DNA from: Mesorhizobium sp.
GTDB taxonomy: Bacteria > Pseudomonadota > Alphaproteobacteria > Rhizobiales > Rhizobiaceae
DNA: 64,000 nucleotides
Assembly: GCF_016793485.1 (NCBI RefSeq)
Contig: NZ_JAEULZ010000011.1
Location: forward strand, 1 to 64,000
Direction: 5' to 3'
Shown here: positions 16,459-26,568 of the stretch, piece after piece
Numbering within the stretch: the first letter of the stretch is position 1
Layout of the letters: each line of letters begins with the position of its first letter
Position numbers and translations under genes: made by a program
Notes under the pieces: model-generated
Seen by the model: the letters and a program-made list of their open reading frames with translations, nothing else
Told to the model about the DNA's origin: nothing
Databases searched by the model: none

Positions 16459-17123
16459 ATTCGCGGGTGTTGTTCCAGCGGAGGCTGCGGTGACATTTGC
16501 CCGCGGCTACCCCTGCGACCAGCAGACTTCGACGATCAGCAACCGTACCCGGCTCAGTCCCGGTGTCTTTCTTCCGAGACGTGGTTGCGGCTATGACGTT
16601 CGACACTGATCTCCCCAGCCAAAGCGCCACCGCAACTCTTCGACCGCGGCTGTGTTCTGAGCATGCCGGACAGTAAAGGCAGGCAGGATTCAAGTGCGCA
16701 GTTCCTCGCCGTTTAAAGGGGGCGCCATCTACCGGCGCAATCTCCAGCAAACAAGCGTGGTCGAAGGGCACATCATCTGAAACCGTGAGGTCGGGAATTT
16801 AGACTCGTGTCTTGCGCCTAAACGTAGCGCCAACGTGCGAGTCTGGCGATTTATCACGTACCCGACTGATCCGGTCGATATGCCAGAATGTTGTGACCGG
16901 GAATGCAGGTCGAAAAATGAATTGAACCCTGGGCGCAGAACGGCTGCAGATGCTTGCCTTGTTCAAGAGGAAGGGGTGGAACACTCGAGCCAACCAATCC
17001 GAAAAGATACCTTCTTTGACCAGCGTCAATTTCGTAAGGGGCGTTTTTCTTGCAAGCTGGATAAGCTCGTGGCGGCGATAGCGGCAGGCCGGCGCCGCGA
17101 TAGAAGCGGAGAAACGACCGGCT
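16459..17123. other. Gene-poor region
   Basis: About 665 bp between mntH and the oxidoreductase gene. Open frames here have no recognisable domains or ribosome-binding sites. The only feature I can support is the FixK-like box at 17016-17029. Confidence 0.4.
17016..17029. promoter_or_regulatory. FixK/FNR-type box upstream of the oxidoreductase gene
   Basis: TTGAC-CAGC-GTCAA is a perfect inverted repeat of the Crp/Fnr type, centred about 101 bp before the 17124 start. FixK and FnrN recognise TTGAT-N4-ATCAA; the C/G variant at position five is tolerated in many known sites. Confidence 0.55.
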
Positions 17124-17711
17124 ATGCCGCTCAGAAAGATCATGATCATCGACGGTCATCCCGATCCGAATGAGGAGCGCTTCTGCCATGCCCTCGTGAA
17201 CAGCTACGCACTGGCGGCTTCCGGTGCGGGACATACCATCCGACGCGTCACGCTGGCCGGGGTGAACGTTCCGTTCGTGCGATCAGAAGCGGAATGGGAG
17301 CAGGAAAGTGTTCCCGCTGATCTCACGGAGGCGCAAGAAGGCATCAGATGGGCCGATCACCTCGTGCTGGTGTATCCGTTGTGGCTGGGAACGATGCCGG
17401 CCCTGCTGCAAGCATTCCTCGAACAGGTTCTGCGGCCGGGTTTCGCCGTTGCGCCACGTGACCGCAATTTCGACAGGGGACTGCTGCAGAGCAAATCGGC
17501 GCGCATCGTCGTGACAATGGGCATGCCGGCGATGCTATTCCGGGTTTTCATCCTCGCCCAAAACCTGATGGTGCCAAGTCGCAACGTCCTGCATGTTGCG
17601 GGTATACGTCCGGTCGTCGCCACGCTGATCGGCGATGTCGGCGGCATAGACGATGCGCGGCGGCGGCGATGGCTGGCGCGCATTGAGCGGCTTGGCCGCC
17701 GCGGCGTGTAG
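17124..17711 (+). CDS. Flavodoxin-fold NAD(P)H-dependent oxidoreductase
   Basis: A 195-residue protein of the NAD(P)H quinone oxidoreductase (KefF/NQO-like) family. The N-terminus KIMIIDGHPDPNEERFCHAL is the FMN phosphate-binding strand-loop, and LVLVYPLWLGTMPALLQAFLEQV matches the flavin-contact region. It probably reduces quinones or similar acceptors by two electrons using an FMN or FAD cofactor. It stands alone after a FixK-like box and is convergent with fixJ, so it may be part of the low-oxygen response. Confidence 0.82.
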   Translation: MPLRKIMIIDGHPDPNEERFCHALVNSYALAASGAGHTIRRVTLAGVNVPFVRSEAEWEQESVPADLTEAQEGIRWADHLVLVYPLWLGTMPALLQAFLEQVLRPGFAVAPRDRNFDRGLLQSKSARIVVTMGMPAMLFRVFILAQNLMVPSRNVLHVAGIRPVVATLIGDVGGIDDARRRRWLARIERLGRRGV

Positions 17712-17722
17712 CTGGCGCACCG

Positions 17723-18355
17723 TCAAGCCGGCTTGCCATCCCCTTCGTGCGGCGGATTGATGATCATCGCCATTCGCACCAGTTCGGAGAGGCTCGACGC
17801 CTTCATCTTGTCCATGACATTGGCCCGGTAGACTTCCACGGTCTTTGGGCTGATGCCGTGCAGATGCGCGATGATCTTGTTCGGATGGCCGGCGATGAGA
17901 CCGTTGAAGACATCGCGCTCACGCCCGGACAGCGTCTCGAACCGATCCCGGAAGCAACGGCGCTCGGCATCGAGCCGCCCGGCCTTCTTTGCCATGTCCA
18001 GTGCCCGACGGACCGACATGATGAAGAGTTCGTCGTCGAAAGGCTTTTCGAGAAAGTCCAGCGCGCCGATCTTCATCGCCTCCACGGCGAGCGGTATGTC
18101 GCCATCACCTGTCATCACGATGACGGGGACACGGACGTCCTCGTGCTTGAGCTGCTTCAACAGGTCGATGCCGGTCATTTCCGGCATGCGCACATCGGTG
18201 ACGATGCAGCCGCCCGAACCGCGCGGGAAACCGGTCAGGAAGTCGTTCGCGGATGCGTGAGCCTGCGCCTCGATGCCCACCGATGCGAGGAGGAAAACGA
18301 GGGCGCGCCGAACCTCATCATCGTCGTCTATTACATGGACCGTCGCCTCACTCAT
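17723..18355 (-). CDS. fixJ: FixJ-like two-component response regulator
   Basis: A 210-residue regulator. The receiver domain shows the acidic pair DDDD, phospho-acceptor D54 in VTDVRMPEM and the conserved Lys in EKPF; the C-terminal half is a LuxR-type helix-turn-helix ([22 protein letters not shown]). The fixL stop overlaps this gene's start, so the two are co-translated. In rhizobia FixJ-phosphate switches on fixK under low oxygen. ATG 18355 gives better spacing to GAAGG than ATG 18358. Confidence 0.92.
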   Translation of the reverse strand: MSEATVHVIDDDDEVRRALVFLLASVGIEAQAHASANDFLTGFPRGSGGCIVTDVRMPEMTGIDLLKQLKHEDVRVPVIVMTGDGDIPLAVEAMKIGALDFLEKPFDDELFIMSVRRALDMAKKAGRLDAERRCFRDRFETLSGRERDVFNGLIAGHPNKIIAHLHGISPKTVEVYRANVMDKMKASSLSELVRMAMIINPPHEGDGKPA

Positions 18356-19871
18356 CATCGGCCTTCTTCCTTTGCGTCGTCCGCAGTGTGAAACTGAACG
18401 TCGTTCCACCATTGCCACCAGAGTCGACCCAGATGCGTCCGCCATGCGCCTCGACCAGCGTCTTCGAGAGCGAAAGGCCAACACCCATGCCGGTCGGCTT
18501 GGTGGTGTGGAACGGCTTGAACAGGTTTTGCGCGATGTTGGGATCGAGGCCAGCGCCGCTATCCGACACGCTGATCCTGACAAGGCCCTCCGCGTGCGCT
18601 TGCGTCGATATCCGCAGCACCCGCTCCGATGAAGCCGTCATGGCTTCCAGCGCGTTGCGGATGAGGTTCAACAGGACTTGCTGAATCTGCACCTTGTCGA
18701 CGAGAACGTTCGTCTCGGCTCCGTCGAGGTCGAAAACGACGCGAACGCCCTTTTCCTTGGCGCCGACCAGTGCGAGCGCTCCAGCCTCCTCGATCAGCTT
18801 GCGGAGATCATGGATCTGCTTCTCGGTTTCGCCGCGCGCCACGAATTCGCGCAGGCGACGGATGACTTCTCCCGCCCGCATCGCCTGGCCTGCCGCATGC
18901 TGCAGGGCATCGCGGATCATCTCGTCCTGCTTGCCTTCGCGCCCCTCCATCATCCGGCGCGAGCCGTTCAGATAGCTGTTGATCGCCGTCAGCGGCTGGT
19001 TGAGTTCGTGCGCCAGCGCCGAGGCCATCTCGCCCATCGCGGAAAGCCGGGAGATGTGGACGAGCTCGGTCTGAAGCTCCTGCAGCCGTGCCTCGGTCTC
19101 CTGGCGCTCACTGAGATCGCGGATAAAGCCGGTAAAGAACCTCTCCCCGCCCGAATGCATCTCTCCGACCGACAGCTCCATCGGAAAGGTCGAGCCGTCC
19201 TTGCGTTGGCCGACAGCGATCCGACCGATACCAATAATGCGCTTTTCTCCGGTCGAGGCGTAACGGTCGAGATAGCCGTCGTGCCGGTCGCGATAGGGCG
19301 ATGGCATCAGCAGCTTGATGTTGCGGCCCATAATGTCGCCGGCGGTGCAGCCGAAGAGCTTCTCGGCCGCGGCGCTGAACGACTGGATTGCGCCGCGGGA
19401 ATCGATGACGATCATGGCATCCGGCACAGTGGCAAGAATGGATTTGAGGTGCGCCTCGCGCGCCGCCGCGCGCGCCCTTGCCTTGCCGGAATATTCACCG
19501 AACCAGGAGATGCCGATCCCAAGCAGCGCGAAGGTCAGCGCCCGCGTGAAGGCATTGCTCCAGCCAGCGGATGAGGGGTCGATTATGGCGCTTAGCTCAT
19601 CGTTGAGCAGAAGATGTCCGACAAGGCTCGTAGTAGTCGCAAACAGGCCTGGTCTTAGCCCACCGATCACTGCGGCGATCAGGACTGGCGGCACAAGCAG
19701 CAAATAAAGCGGTTGGCCGCCTATGGCAGGATCGAGCACCCAGCGAAGGCTGAACGTGATGAGAACAAGGGCGAGCGTTACAGCGTAAATCCCGGCCTGC
19801 GGCCACTGCCTCAGCAGCGCCGAGCGCAAGTCAGCCAGCGAAAATGCGGGATACGGGAACGAGGTTCTCAT
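18348..19871 (-). CDS. fixL: FixL-like oxygen-sensing histidine kinase
   Basis: A 507-residue membrane kinase. The N-terminus has about four membrane segments (residues about 28-125), as in Sinorhizobium FixL. The PAS domain (about 140-255) has the haem ligand H197 in DRHDGY and R217 in IGIGR, the residue that contacts bound oxygen in FixL. HisKA has phospho-acceptor H288 in [10 protein letters not shown], followed by the N, G1 and G2 boxes of the ATPase domain. Oxygen bound to haem inhibits the kinase; loss of oxygen leads to phosphorylation of FixJ. The start is M at 19871; the open frame upstream lacks family similarity. Confidence 0.95.
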   Translation of the reverse strand: MRTSFPYPAFSLADLRSALLRQWPQAGIYAVTLALVLITFSLRWVLDPAIGGQPLYLLLVPPVLIAAVIGGLRPGLFATTTSLVGHLLLNDELSAIIDPSSAGWSNAFTRALTFALLGIGISWFGEYSGKARARAAAREAHLKSILATVPDAMIVIDSRGAIQSFSAAAEKLFGCTAGDIMGRNIKLLMPSPYRDRHDGYLDRYASTGEKRIIGIGRIAVGQRKDGSTFPMELSVGEMHSGGERFFTGFIRDLSERQETEARLQELQTELVHISRLSAMGEMASALAHELNQPLTAINSYLNGSRRMMEGREGKQDEMIRDALQHAAGQAMRAGEVIRRLREFVARGETEKQIHDLRKLIEEAGALALVGAKEKGVRVVFDLDGAETNVLVDKVQIQQVLLNLIRNALEAMTASSERVLRISTQAHAEGLVRISVSDSGAGLDPNIAQNLFKPFHTTKPTGMGVGLSLSKTLVEAHGGRIWVDSGGNGGTTFSFTLRTTQRKKADDE

Positions 19872-20082
19872 TTCATACGAAGATCTGGCAACATATCGGG
19901 TGCACGGGTCTACGGTGTCAAAGTTTGCATGATACGGTATCCGGGCAGATATCCAACCGGTTCCGGCTGACGCTACATGGTCGGCATTGACCTCAGGGAC
20001 ATCCCTTAAGATCAATACCTGAATTTGGCTGGCGCCCACATGGACATATCCCTTGTCGGCAGAAGCAGGGGACCTCACCGCC
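19872..20082. promoter_or_regulatory. Divergent promoter region of fixLJ and fixK
   Basis: About 210 bp separate the divergent fixL and fixK genes. Promoters for both must lie here, and FixJ control of fixK is expected from rhizobial precedent. I could not find a FixJ or FixK consensus that I would defend. Confidence 0.4.
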
Positions 20083-20748
20083 ATGTACGCTCAAACGCAA
20101 GATGCTGTCGGTCGCACTGTGTCGCGTTCTGCATTCGCGGCCGCAGCTGCCGATCAGCCGAACCTGCTCTCCCGGGAAATCGACGCTCTGGGAACCGCGA
20201 TGACGTTCCCGCGAAACCGCGTTATCTTCTGCGAGCGGGACCCGGCGGTGTATCTCTACAAGGTCGTGTCGGGCGTGGTGCGGACGTGCCGATTCCTGGC
20301 CGACGGGCGTCGTCAGATTGATTCGTTTCACTTCAAGGCCGATATTTTCGGTCTTGCGGCCGGTTCCGAGCACCATCTCTTTGCCGAGGCGGCCACGCAT
20401 TGCGAGTTGATCGCCGTCAAGCGCCAGGCACTTGCGGTTGCGGCGGCGCAACGAGCCGAACTCGCCGTGGCCATGTTCGATGCCGCAACCGATGAATTGC
20501 GAAGAGTCAGTGACCACGTATCTTTGCTCGGCCGGACCAGTGCGGCGGAACGGATCATGAGTTATCTCCGGACATTGCCAACCGAGAGAGTTGGCGACAT
20601 GCGCGCCATTCCCATCTCGCGTCAGGACATGGCCGACTACCTCGGCCTGACGATCGAGACCGTGTCGCGCACGATGACGCAGCTCGAGGAGACCGGTTTG
20701 ATCGAGATTGTCGCGACGCGTCAGGTGCGGTTGCGCAGCATGATGTGA
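20083..20748 (+). CDS. fixK: FixK-type Crp/Fnr family transcriptional regulator
   Basis: A 221-residue regulator with an N-terminal cyclic-nucleotide-binding fold ([20 protein letters not shown] region) and C-terminal winged helix with the recognition helix [14 protein letters not shown]. The Glu/Ser/Arg in E-xx-SR predicts binding to TTGAT-N4-ATCAA. There is no FNR-type N-terminal cysteine cluster, so it does not sense oxygen through an iron-sulfur cluster and fits FixK, activated transcriptionally by FixJ. ATG 20083 has AGGGGA upstream. It lies next to fixLJ and in front of phosphoketolase. At least six matching boxes lie upstream of genes in this window. Confidence 0.9.
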   Translation: MYAQTQDAVGRTVSRSAFAAAAADQPNLLSREIDALGTAMTFPRNRVIFCERDPAVYLYKVVSGVVRTCRFLADGRRQIDSFHFKADIFGLAAGSEHHLFAEAATHCELIAVKRQALAVAAAQRAELAVAMFDAATDELRRVSDHVSLLGRTSAAERIMSYLRTLPTERVGDMRAIPISRQDMADYLGLTIETVSRTMTQLEETGLIEIVATRQVRLRSMM

Positions 20749-20817
20749 CGAGAGCGACTGCGCCTCACAATGCCCGGCTTTGCTGTTCAGTCTCGACCGA
20801 TCAAAAGGACATTTGCC

Positions 20818-23196
20818 ATGAACGAAAGCCAGCTCGCACTCATCGACAGATATTGGCGCGCCGCAAACTATCTGTCGGTCGGCCAGATCTACCTGATGGA
20901 TAATCCGCTGCTGCGCGAGCCGCTGAGAGCCGAACACGTCAAGCCGAGGCTGCTCGGTCACTGGGGTACGACGCCGGGTCTCAACTTCATATACGCCCAC
21001 CTCAACAGGGTCATCAAGGAGCGCGACCTCGACATGCTCTACATCTGCGGACCCGGCCATGGCGGTCCGGCAATGGTCGCCAACACCTGGCTCGAGGGGA
21101 GCTACAGCGAGATCTATCCGGAAATCGGCCGTGATGCGGGCGGCCTGAAGAGGCTGTTCAAGCAGTTTTCTTTCCCCGGCGGCGTGCCGAGCCATGTCGC
21201 GCCCGAGACGCCCGGCTCGATCCACGAAGGCGGCGAACTCGGCTACGCCCTGGTGCATGGGTTCGGCGCTGCCTTCGACAATCCCGATCTGGTCGTCGCC
21301 TGCGTGGTCGGCGACGGCGAGGCCGAAACGGGGCCGCTCGCCGCGGCCTGGCATTCGAACAAGTTCCTCAATCCCAGGCATGACGGGGCGGTCCTGCCGA
21401 TCCTGCACCTCAACGGCTACAAGATCGCCAATCCCACCGTCCTGGCCCGGATGGATGAGGCGGAACTCAAAAACCTCTTCCAGGGATACGGCTATGACCC
21501 GTTTTTCGTTGAGGGCAGCGACCCGATGTTGATGCATGGCCTAATGGCGGCCACACTTGACGAGGTGATGGGCCGCATCCACGACATTCAGGTCGAGAGC
21601 CGCGCCGGGGGCTGGTCGGGCAAGCGGCCGCGCTGGCCGATGATCGTGCTGCGCAGTCCCAAGGGCTGGACCGGGCCGGTCGAAGTCGATGGGAAGAAGG
21701 TGGAGGACTTCTGGCGCTCGCATCAGGTGCCGGTCTCGAAAGCACGCGGCGATGACGGCCACCGCAAAATCCTCGAGGACTGGATGCGCAGCTACCACGC
21801 CGAGGAACTTTTCGACGAAGAAGGCCGGCTATTGCCGGAACTCGCCGCGCTGGCGCCCACCGGAGCCAAGCGGATGGGCGCGCTGCCGCATGCCAACGGC
21901 GGTTTGCTGAAAAAGGACCTCGACCTGCCCGACTGGAAAAGCCTTGCCCTCGACGTGCCGAAGCCGGGCGCAACGACCGGGGAGGCGACGCGCCTCATGG
22001 GCGCCTATCTGCGCGAGGTGATGGCGCTGAACGCCGAGGCGCGCAACTTCCGCCTGATGGGACCGGACGAAACGACGTCCAACCGGCTCGATGCCGTGTT
22101 CGACGTCACCGACCGCGTGTGGATGGAACGGATAGAGCCTTACGACGTCGGCCTCGCGCGCGATGGCCGAGTCATGGAGGTGCTGTCCGAGCATCTGTGC
22201 CAGGGCTGGCTCGAAGGCTATCTGCTGACCGGCCGGCATGGTCTCTTCTCTTGCTACGAGGCGTTCATCCACATTGTCGATTCGATGGTCAACCAGCACG
22301 CCAAATGGCTGAAGACCACGGCGGAATTGGAGTGGCGCAAGCCGGTCGCCTCGCTCAACTACCTTCTCACCTCGCATGTCTGGCGGCAGGACCATAACGG
22401 CTTCTCGCACCAGGACCCCGGTTTTGCCGATTTCGTCGCCAACAAGAAAGCCGACACGGTCCGGCTCTATTTCCCGCCAGACGCCAACACGCTGCTTTGG
22501 GTGACCGACCATTGCCTGAGGACATGGAACCGGATCAACGTCATCACCGCCGGCAAGCAGCCGGCGCCGCAGTGGCTGACGGCGGACGAAGCGGAGCGCC
22601 ACTGCACGGCGGGAGCGGGCATCTGGGACTGGGCATCGACATGTCCGGCAGACGTCGAGCCCGACCTCGTTATTGCGTCGGCGGGCGATGTGCCGACCAT
22701 GGAGGCGCTCGCCGCCACCGAGCTCTTGGCGACGGCTCTGCCGGACCTCAAGATCCGGTTTGTCAACGTCGTCGATCTGATGACACTGCAGTCAAGCAGC
22801 GAGCACCCGCACGGCTTCACCGACGCGGTGTTCGATGCCATGTTCACCGCCGACAAGCCGGTGATCTTCGCCTACCACGGCTACCCTTATCTCATTCACC
22901 GACTAACCTACCGGCGAACCAACCACCACAATTTCCATGTGCATGGCTTCCGCGAGGAAGGCACGACGACAACACCTTACGATATGGCGGTGCTGAACCA
23001 GCTCGACCGGTTTCATCTGGCGCTGGCGGCGTTGCGGCGCTTGCCGCAGTTCACTGACCGCTCGGCGCAGTTCGGTGCCGCGCTGGAAAGGAAGCTTGAA
23101 GAGCATAGGGCATATGTCCGCCAACATGGCGAAGACATGCCTGAAATCCGCGACTGGCATTGGTCTGGATTACTCGCTTCGGAAGCAGGGGCTTGA
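20818..23196 (+). CDS. xfp: Phosphoketolase (xylulose-5-P/fructose-6-P)
   Basis: A 792-residue thiamine-diphosphate enzyme, close to the usual length of about 790. Motifs include [28 protein letters not shown] and the ThDP-Mg site [18 protein letters not shown]. It splits xylulose-5-P (or fructose-6-P) with phosphate to acetyl-phosphate plus glyceraldehyde-3-P (or erythrose-4-P). The start ATG 20818 follows AAAAGGA. It lies 69 bp after fixK, probably in one transcript, and an acetate kinase-phosphotransacylase fusion that would use its product is encoded nearby at 24570-26366. Confidence 0.95.
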   Translation: MNESQLALIDRYWRAANYLSVGQIYLMDNPLLREPLRAEHVKPRLLGHWGTTPGLNFIYAHLNRVIKERDLDMLYICGPGHGGPAMVANTWLEGSYSEIYPEIGRDAGGLKRLFKQFSFPGGVPSHVAPETPGSIHEGGELGYALVHGFGAAFDNPDLVVACVVGDGEAETGPLAAAWHSNKFLNPRHDGAVLPILHLNGYKIANPTVLARMDEAELKNLFQGYGYDPFFVEGSDPMLMHGLMAATLDEVMGRIHDIQVESRAGGWSGKRPRWPMIVLRSPKGWTGPVEVDGKKVEDFWRSHQVPVSKARGDDGHRKILEDWMRSYHAEELFDEEGRLLPELAALAPTGAKRMGALPHANGGLLKKDLDLPDWKSLALDVPKPGATTGEATRLMGAYLREVMALNAEARNFRLMGPDETTSNRLDAVFDVTDRVWMERIEPYDVGLARDGRVMEVLSEHLCQGWLEGYLLTGRHGLFSCYEAFIHIVDSMVNQHAKWLKTTAELEWRKPVASLNYLLTSHVWRQDHNGFSHQDPGFADFVANKKADTVRLYFPPDANTLLWVTDHCLRTWNRINVITAGKQPAPQWLTADEAERHCTAGAGIWDWASTCPADVEPDLVIASAGDVPTMEALAATELLATALPDLKIRFVNVVDLMTLQSSSEHPHGFTDAVFDAMFTADKPVIFAYHGYPYLIHRLTYRRTNHHNFHVHGFREEGTTTTPYDMAVLNQLDRFHLALAALRRLPQFTDRSAQFGAALERKLEEHRAYVRQHGEDMPEIRDWHWSGLLASEAGA

Positions 23197-23204
23197 TCCC
23201 AAGG

Positions 23205-23912
23205 ATGATGTTTCAAGAGGCGCCGCGACGCACCAGCCGATTCGTTCGGCGGATCGGCTGGCTACGGGCGGCCGTTCTGGGGGCCAATGATGGGATACTA
23301 TCGACGGCCAGCCTCATCGTGGGCGTTGCGACATCCTCCGCTTCGGCCGGCAGTATTCTCGTTGCTGGCGCCGCTGGCCTCGTCGCCGGATCGATGTCGA
23401 TGGCGGCAGGCGAATATGTTTCCGTCAGTTCCCAGTCGGACGTAGAAAAGGCCGAGCTCGAACGTGAGGCGCTGGAACTCCGGGACGATCCCGTTGCCGA
23501 GCACCAGGAACTGGCGCAGATTTACGTCGGCCGCGGCCTCAGCGTGGAACTTGCCAGCCAGGTGGCGACACAATTGATGTCGTCCAATGCACTTGCCGCG
23601 CATGCGCGCGACGAGCTCGGGCTGTCGGATGTCACGGCTGCGCGCCCGATCCAGGCCGCCCTTGCATCGGCCCTCAGCTTCGCCATCGGCGCGGCGCTAC
23701 CACTCCTCATGGTCGTTATCGCTCCGGCCGACGCTCTTGTCCCTGCGGTGTTCATATCATCACTGGCGTTCCTGGCCCTCCTTGGCGCACTCGGCGCCTG
23801 CACGGGCGGCGCGAACCCGACGAAAGGAGCCGCAAGGGTGGCGTTCTGGGGCGCCGGTGCGATGGCGTCGACGGCCGGAATAGGAGCGATATTCGGCAGC
23901 TCGACCTATTAG
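23205..23912 (+). CDS. VIT1/CCC1 family Fe2+/Mn2+ transporter
   Basis: A 235-residue protein with the VIT family opening (RAAVLGANDGILSTASLIVGV), the MAAGEYVSVSSQ motif in the second helix, a cytoplasmic helical insert with many acidic residues (about 75-145), and three further membrane helices. Family members move Fe2+ or Mn2+ out of the cytoplasm. It begins 8 bp after the phosphoketolase stop; an earlier TTG start overlapping that gene is possible because no strong ribosome-binding site is seen for ATG 23205. Probably part of the fixK-xfp transcript. Confidence 0.85.
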   Translation: MMFQEAPRRTSRFVRRIGWLRAAVLGANDGILSTASLIVGVATSSASAGSILVAGAAGLVAGSMSMAAGEYVSVSSQSDVEKAELEREALELRDDPVAEHQELAQIYVGRGLSVELASQVATQLMSSNALAAHARDELGLSDVTAARPIQAALASALSFAIGAALPLLMVVIAPADALVPAVFISSLAFLALLGALGACTGGANPTKGAARVAFWGAGAMASTAGIGAIFGSSTY

Positions 23913-24155
23913 CTACTCTGGCTGAAGGAAATTCGACCGAAAGAACAAACTGTGTTGAACCCGGAGTTTGCGACAAAGCAAATTTCTCGGTTGGAACTCT
24001 CACCCGTGGCTTTCGCCGCCTGGATGCCGTCGAGATTTCCACCCGTTCTCAAGTAAAAATGAGACGGCGTCTACCGGGTTGGCGTCTATAGTGAGGTCAG
24101 CAGTCATGGGGCAAGTTTGGCCGTTCTGCGGTCGCGCGGAAGGCAGCATAGAAGT

Positions 24156-24183
24156 GCGGCTTCCCGATAATCTGGGAAGCCGC
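24156..24183 (-). terminator. Strong hairpin downstream of the His-rich protein gene
   Basis: GCGGCTTCCC-GATAATCT-GGGAAGCCGC is a perfect ten-pair stem nine bases after the minus-strand stop. No long T-run follows. It could serve either strand, also ending transcripts from the VIT1 gene. Confidence 0.6.
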
Positions 24184-24192
24184 AGATAAACT

Positions 24193-24384
24193 CTACTTCT
24201 TGGTAGAACCACTCTTGTCGCGATGGCCATGCGTGTCGAGATCGCCGGGCTTGTGCCCGGGATGATCATGATGTTCGCCGGCCACTTCCTTCTTGCCCTC
24301 TTTGTCGCGGTGACCGTGGGGGTCAAGGTCACCCGGCTTATGACCGGGATGGTCATGGTGCTTACCCGGCTTTTCCTGTGGCAT
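24193..24384 (-). CDS. Small His-rich protein made of two tandem repeats
   Basis: A 63-residue, very hydrophilic protein with no cysteine and no membrane segment. It consists of two near-identical copies of the unit HHDHPGHKPGDLDxHGHRDK joined by EGKKEVAGE. About a fifth of residues are His, mostly spaced for metal binding, and charged residues make up most of the rest. GGAGG stands five bases before ATG 24384, so the start is good, and a strong hairpin follows the stop. I do not recognise the family. Metal buffering (Zn, Ni, Cu or Fe) or stress protection is possible but unproven; neighbours are a metal transporter and acetate kinase. Confidence 0.75.
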   Translation of the reverse strand: MPQEKPGKHHDHPGHKPGDLDPHGHRDKEGKKEVAGEHHDHPGHKPGDLDTHGHRDKSGSTKK

Positions 24385-24569
24385 TGTTTCCTCCTTCAGC
24401 GTGACGCCAGCTTGCGTGCGTGACTGGAGGAAATGCTTGGACATGGCCTGTTGTTCCCGACAGGTCCCAATTTGCGGTAGAAGCGTGGTCCATCCGCACG
24501 TTCCCTCAGAAGTCGGGAGCAGAACGTCTGGCGCGGTCAGCCACCGCCGCAGCGTATGCTATGGTCCGG

Positions 24570-26366
24570 TTATCGATGCCCAGGGCGGATGGTGGCGGTC
24601 GCGCCGACGACGATTTCACCGTCCGTCGTGGCCCCGATGCCGGCGGCGTTGGCCTCGTCGGTATCGATGTGCATCTCTGTGAAGGAATCGGCGCCGATGC
24701 GGACAAGTGTGCGCGCAAAGGTAAGCCCGCGGCTGTCGTCGCCCACGTGCACGTCGACATGCTCGCCGTCCTCGAGGCCCAGCCGGGCGGCATCGGCCGG
24801 ATTGGTGTGGATGTGACGGGCCGCCAGGATCAGCCCTTCCGTCTTCACCGTGCCGGCCGGACCGACGAGCGTGACGGAAGGGGTGCCGTCGAGTTTGCCG
24901 CTGTCGCGCACCGGCACGTCGATGCCGAGCGCAAAGCTGTCGGTGCGCGAGATCTCTACCTGCGTGCGCGGCCGCAGTGGTCCAAGGATGGCGACATGGT
25001 CGAGGCGGCCCTTTGGTCCCTCGACGGCGACGCGTTCCCGCGCCGCCCAATGGCCGGGCTGGCGCAGCGGGGTCTGCGGCGTTAGTACGTAACCTGGGCC
25101 GAACAGCGTATCGGCGGCGGCACCGGACAGATGAACATGCCGCCCCGACACAGCCACGGGGACACGGCCGGTCGAAGGCTTCGGCCCAGCGACCGCCATC
25201 GCGGTTTCGCGCGCGATCATCAACTGCTCGGCCGTCTCGGTGACGAGCACCCGCACGCGCGAACCATAGGCCTGGATCTGCGGTGCCGCCTGTCCGGAAA
25301 GGTCGGCAGCCTGATTGCGCTCGTGGTCGAGACGAACGCCCATGAACTCGAGGCCATCCAGGATGCGCCGGCGCATGGCGGGCGAGTTCTCGCCGATGCC
25401 GCCGGTGAAGACGATGGCGTCGAGGCCGCCCATTGCCGCCGCATAGGCCCCGATATATTTCCGCGCCCGGTAGGCATAGACCTCGATGGCGAGCTGCGCG
25501 TCGGCATCGCCCCTAGCAGCCGCATCTTCCAGATCGCGCATATCTGCGGAACCGGCGAGCCCCTTCAGACCGCTCCGGCTGTACAGAGCGTCCTCGATCT
25601 CTGCGATGGAGAGGCCGAGTTGGCGGCTGAGGTGGCCGAATGCGCCCGGATCGACATCGCCGGAGCGGGTTCCCATCACAAGCCCTTCGAGCGGCGTCAT
25701 GCCCATGGAACTGTCCATGCTGACCCCGCGATTGACCGCGCAGATGCTGGCGCCATTGCCCAGATGCACGCTGGCGATCCGAAGGTCGGCGAGGCCCATG
25801 CCGATCTCCTCGGCGGCGCGCGCCGCGACATATTTGTGCGACGTGCCGTGAAAGCCGTAGCGCCGCAATCCGGCTTCCCGCCAGGCCTTCGGCACGGCGT
25901 AGGTGGTGGCGAAGGGCGGGTTCGACAGATGGAACGAGGTGTCGAACACGGCGACCTGCGGGATTTCGGGCCACAGGCGCCGGCTGAGTGCGATCGCCTC
26001 CAGATTGGCGGGATTGTGCAGCGGCGCGAGCGGCGTCAGCGTCTCGATGCGCGCTATCGTAGCCTCGTCGAGGATTACTGGCGCCGCGAACAGAGAACCC
26101 CCATGCGCCACGCGATGTCCCACCGCCTCGAGCGAACCCAATCCGAAGCGGTCGAGAGTCGCTGGAACCTCGGCGATCGACGCTGCGACGCCATCGCATT
26201 CCGCGGTCCGGCGTTCCTCCGTGCCCGCGTGGCGGATGCGCACCTCGCACCCACCGTCGCGAAAGCGCTCGTAGGATCCTTTTAAGACCTCACGGGCCTC
26301 GCCATCGATGCGGAAGACGCCGAATTTCAGGCTCGAGCTTCCGACGTTGAACACCAATACAAGCAT
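24570..26366 (-). CDS. Bifunctional acetate kinase - PduL-type phosphotransacylase fusion
   Basis: A 598-residue protein with two complete domains. Residues 1-390 are acetate kinase: N7 VGSSS, R84, D143, H173 in HGTSH, GNGAS, R234 in TRSGD, GENS at 325-328. Residues about 400-598 are a PduL phosphotransacylase with its zinc-site motifs RHVHLS (H409, H411), RHIHTN (H518, H520) and MHIDTDEANA (H566). It would turn acetyl-phosphate from phosphoketolase into acetate plus ATP or into acetyl-CoA. Normal AckA is about 400 residues and PduL about 210, so this is a clean fusion in one frame. ATG 26366 follows AAGGA. A FixK box lies about 107 bp upstream. Confidence 0.92.
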   Translation of the reverse strand: MLVLVFNVGSSSLKFGVFRIDGEAREVLKGSYERFRDGGCEVRIRHAGTEERRTAECDGVAASIAEVPATLDRFGLGSLEAVGHRVAHGGSLFAAPVILDEATIARIETLTPLAPLHNPANLEAIALSRRLWPEIPQVAVFDTSFHLSNPPFATTYAVPKAWREAGLRRYGFHGTSHKYVAARAAEEIGMGLADLRIASVHLGNGASICAVNRGVSMDSSMGMTPLEGLVMGTRSGDVDPGAFGHLSRQLGLSIAEIEDALYSRSGLKGLAGSADMRDLEDAAARGDADAQLAIEVYAYRARKYIGAYAAAMGGLDAIVFTGGIGENSPAMRRRILDGLEFMGVRLDHERNQAADLSGQAAPQIQAYGSRVRVLVTETAEQLMIARETAMAVAGPKPSTGRVPVAVSGRHVHLSGAAADTLFGPGYVLTPQTPLRQPGHWAARERVAVEGPKGRLDHVAILGPLRPRTQVEISRTDSFALGIDVPVRDSGKLDGTPSVTLVGPAGTVKTEGLILAARHIHTNPADAARLGLEDGEHVDVHVGDDSRGLTFARTLVRIGADSFTEMHIDTDEANAAGIGATTDGEIVVGATATIRPGHR

Positions 26367-26472
26367 GACGGGTCCTTGATACGGTTCGCGGCTTTGGCAG
26401 CCGGGACAGGTCTGTCTCCCAGCCCACTCAGGCGGCAATGAATACTTTCGCCATGAAGGCCAGGGAAAGATA

Positions 26473-26486
26473 TTGATTTTGGTCAA
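26473..26486. promoter_or_regulatory. FixK/FNR-type box between ackA-pduL and the 26569 gene
   Basis: TTGAT-TTTG-GTCAA matches the FixK box with one deviation. It lies between divergent genes, about 113 bp from the ackA-pduL start and about 90 bp from the 26569 start, so it could drive either or both. Confidence 0.6.
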
Positions 26487-26568
26487 ACAAGGGAACGAGA
26501 GCGCAGCCTAGAACTCGGCTTGGAACGCGCGCAGTCGACAGGCAGGCGCCGCGACGAAAGGTGTGCGA

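Noticed and set aside
16367-16771. Minus-strand open frame upstream of mntH
   Set aside because: Overlaps mntH in another frame and has no recognisable domain.
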